From: Rhodobacteraceae bacterium UBA996
GTDB taxonomy: Bacteria > Pseudomonadota > Alphaproteobacteria > Rhodobacterales > Rhodobacteraceae
Reading direction: 5' to 3'
NCBI GenBank assembly: GCA_002291955.1
Contig: DBBA01000234.1
Coordinates: 700-16,700 of the forward strand
DNA: 16,001 bases
The position numbers and the translations under genes were made by a program. The notes beneath the pieces were generated by a model, which saw nothing but the letters and a program-made list of their open reading frames with translations, made no database searches and was not told where the DNA came from. This document shows, piece after piece, positions 14,336-16,001 of the stretch (the stretch's first letter is position 1; each line of letters starts with the position of its first letter).

Positions 14336-14380
14336 CGCGCAATCCGACCGGAGGGGAGCGAGCATCGACCAGATTGCGCG
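14336..14380. terminator. 9-bp inverted repeat between convergent mbfA and zapE
   Basis: CGCGCAATC (14336-14344) and GATTGCGCG (14372-14380) are exact reverse complements with a 27-nt loop. They lie immediately after the mbfA stop and 6 nt before the zapE stop. The position between convergent genes suggests a shared transcription end. There is no T-tract on either side and the loop is large, so the function is tentative. Confidence 0.35.
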
Positions 14381-14385
14381 CCAGG

Positions 14386-15459
14386 CTAGGTGCCCCAGCC
14401 GTCCGACTGCATCTCCATCAGGCGGCTGGCGGTGCGGGCAAATTCGAAGCTGCCCTCGCCCTCCAGATACAGCCGGTCGGGCACGTCGGCGGCGGTGGCG
14501 ATCAGGCGCACGCGGGCCTCGTAGAGCGCGTCGATGAGCGTCACGAAGCGGCGGGCGGGGTTGTAGTTCGCGGACGACAGGCGCGGGATGTCGGTCAGGA
14601 CCAGCACGCGGATGGCGGCGGCGATGGCGAGGTAGTCGGCGGGGCCCAGCGCGCGACCGCACAGGTCCCAGAACGTGGCGCGGGCGACGCCGTTGGCGGA
14701 TTCGGGAAGGGTGACATCGCGGCCCTGCACGCGCAGGGTCAGGGGGGCGACAGGGGTGCCGGCGGTCAGGTCGCGCCACAGGGCCAGTGCGCTGGCCTGT
14801 GCGGTGGCGTCGTTCGGGCTGAAATAGACCCTTTGGCCGCGCATCCGGTCCTGGCGGTAGTCGGTGGGGGACGCCAGGTGATGCACCACCATCCGTGCCT
14901 TCAGCAGCGCGATGAAGGGCAGGAACAGGGCGCGGTTCAGCCCGTCCTTGTACAGGTCGTCGGGCGGGCGGTTGGATGTCGTCACCACGACCACGCCCGC
15001 GTCCATCAGCATCTGGAACAGGCGGCCGACGATCATCGCATCGGTGATGTCGGTGATCTGCATCTCGTCGAGCGCGAGGACGCGGATCCCCTCGGCTAGG
15101 CCCGCGCCCACGGGGGCGAGTGCGTCGTCCACGCCGCGGGCGCGGGCGGCGTTCATGCGGGCGTGGACGTCCTGCATGAAGGCGTGGAAGTGGACGCGGC
15201 GGATGCGGTCGGTCAGGGACCCGGCGAACAGGTCCATGACCATCGACTTGCCGCGCCCGACCCCGCCCCAGAGGTACAGGCCCTTGGGTGGTTCCGGCGC
15301 CTTGCGGAAGAAGGTGGAGAGCGTCCGCGGCAGGGGGGGCGTCGCGGCCCAGGCGCGGATGAGGCCGAGATGCGGCAGCACGGCGCGCTGGGCCGCGTCG
15401 TCGCGGATCAGGCCCGCGGCCACCCGGGCGGAATAGAGGTCGGAGACGGTGGTGGGCAT
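14386..15459 (-). CDS. zapE: Cell division protein ZapE / AFG1-like ATPase
   Basis: This is a 357-aa P-loop ATPase. In E. coli ZapE joins the Z-ring under stress and low oxygen, and the mitochondrial homologue AFG1/LACE1 acts in protein turnover. Visible motifs are GLYLWGGVGRGKS (60-72, Walker A), VHFHAFMQDVH (89-99, family-specific), LALDEMQITDITDAMI (128-143, Walker B), VTTSNRPPDDLYKDGLNRAL (159-178, with FLPFI after it) and the C-terminal LSSANYNPARRFVTLIDALY. The N-terminal family segment RTLSTFFRK precedes the P-loop. ATG 15459 has AAGGGA about 6 nt upstream. The gene is complete, converges with mbfA and is divergent from the transporter on its right. Confidence 0.95.
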   Translation of the reverse strand: MPTTVSDLYSARVAAGLIRDDAAQRAVLPHLGLIRAWAATPPLPRTLSTFFRKAPEPPKGLYLWGGVGRGKSMVMDLFAGSLTDRIRRVHFHAFMQDVHARMNAARARGVDDALAPVGAGLAEGIRVLALDEMQITDITDAMIVGRLFQMLMDAGVVVVTTSNRPPDDLYKDGLNRALFLPFIALLKARMVVHHLASPTDYRQDRMRGQRVYFSPNDATAQASALALWRDLTAGTPVAPLTLRVQGRDVTLPESANGVARATFWDLCGRALGPADYLAIAAAIRVLVLTDIPRLSSANYNPARRFVTLIDALYEARVRLIATAADVPDRLYLEGEGSFEFARTASRLMEMQSDGWGT

Positions 15460-15577
15460 GGGCGTCCCTTCGCGCGCGGGGCCGACATAAGGTGTGGTGA
15501 TGCCACCCCGCAAGGACGCTGAATTGACGTGGCGCGCGCAAAGGCGCAGCGTCGGCTTCCCTGATCCGAGGTTCGCC
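15460..15577. promoter_or_regulatory. Divergent intergenic region between zapE and the MFS gene
   Basis: The 118-bp gap should hold promoters in both directions. On the minus strand, TTGCGG followed after 17 bp by TTATGT, about 30 nt before the zapE ATG, is a weak pair. On the plus strand, TTGACG (near 15524) is a good -35, but I see no convincing -10. No regulator site was recognised. Confidence 0.35.
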
Positions 15578-16001
15578 ATGACCGACCGCGCCCTGCCGCC
15601 CCGTGCCGCGCTGATGACGCCGGTCCTGATCGCGGGCTCCGTCATCATCCTGGTGAGTTTCGCCGTGCGGGCGAGCTTCGGGGTGTTCCAGATTCCCATC
15701 GCGCAGGATCTGGGCTGGCTGCGGGCGGATTTCTCGCTGGCGCTGGCGATCCAGAACCTGGCCTGGGGGATTGCCACGCCGATCTTCGGCGCGCTGGCGG
15801 AACGCATCGGCGACCGGCGGGCGGTGGTGATCGGAGCGCTTCTGTATGCGGCGGGGCTGGTGGCGTCGGCGTTCGCCGTCACGCCCGGGGCGCATCAGGT
15901 GCTGGGCATCGTGATCGGGTTCGGCATTGCCGGGACCGGGTTCGGCGTGATCCTTGCCGTCGTGGGCCGCACCGCCGCGCCCGAGCACCGGTCGATGGCG
16001 C
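15578..16001 (+). CDS. MFS transporter (N-terminal part, cut by window edge)
   Basis: The frame opens at ATG 15578 (MTDRALPPRAALMTPVLIAG) and stays open for 141 codons to the right edge. It contains hydrophobic segments at about residues 15-36, 50-72, 82-100 and 105-128, consistent with TM1-TM4 of a major facilitator. Between TM2 and TM3 is the MFS motif A (GALAERIGDRR, 71-81). A GAGG lies 8 nt before the start. The substrate cannot be told from this part; the sequence resembles the broad MFS_1 group that includes organic-acid and drug transporters. The last two thirds are outside the window. Confidence 0.88.
   Translation, partial: MTDRALPPRAALMTPVLIAGSVIILVSFAVRASFGVFQIPIAQDLGWLRADFSLALAIQNLAWGIATPIFGALAERIGDRRAVVIGALLYAAGLVASAFAVTPGAHQVLGIVIGFGIAGTGFGVILAVVGRTAAPEHRSMA

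Noticed and set aside
14243..15988. A 581-codon minus-strand frame overlapping zapE, mbfA and the MFS gene
   Set aside because: It is a different frame from the ZapE frame, is Pro/Arg/His-rich, and overlaps three supported genes.

Overview
This window is very GC-rich, with tightly packed genes and G/C-ending codons. It looks like chromosomal DNA of an alphaproteobacterium, most likely Rhodobacteraceae (Rhodobacterales). The supporting signs are the aerobic cobalt chelatase CobN, a Rhodobacter-type SMC, an Irr-type iron control element in front of an mbfA gene, and a perfect FNR/FnrL box. The assignment is inferred from gene content, because no search could be run. I see no transposase, integrase, phage gene, CRISPR array, tRNA or rRNA.

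Layout. 1-1713 (-) is the first 571 codons of smc, cut by the left edge inside the hinge. 1714-2181 is a divergent regulatory region with a well-preserved cobalamin riboswitch (about 1933-2132). 2182-8638 (+) is a probable B12/cobalt operon: a lone CbiM-like permease, cobW with a His/Asp-rich metal-binding stretch, a GNAT acetyltransferase, cobN and a second GNAT, with two stop/start overlaps. 8639-8761 is a convergent gap with a 20-bp perfect palindrome. 8762-9049 (-) is a small lipoprotein. 9050-9438 holds a perfect FNR box, a possible 58-aa membrane ORF and a clear intrinsic terminator.

9439-11681 (+) is a second tight operon: lrgA, lrgB, cobO and an NAD(P)H:FMN reductase. It is followed by a two-hotdog-fold acyl-CoA hydratase (11723-12529), an NYN ribonuclease with a LOTUS domain (12566-13294), and mbfA (13357-14334), which has an Irr box over its likely promoter. 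14386-15459 (-) is the ZapE/AFG1 ATPase, and 15578-16001 (+) is the start of an MFS transporter cut by the right edge.

How the genes work together. The riboswitch should shut off cobalt entry (CbiM), cobalt handling (CobW) and cobalt insertion into hydrogenobyrinic acid a,c-diamide (CobN) when B12 is plentiful. CobO adenosylates the corrinoid, and the flavin reductase beside it could supply the low-potential electrons that this step needs. Iron export or storage by MbfA is a separate, Irr-controlled metal function. The features most worth following are the two unexplained GNATs in the B12 operon, the FNR-box/short-transcript arrangement at 9135-9392, the lrgAB-cobO linkage, and the change in strand composition part-way through cobN.
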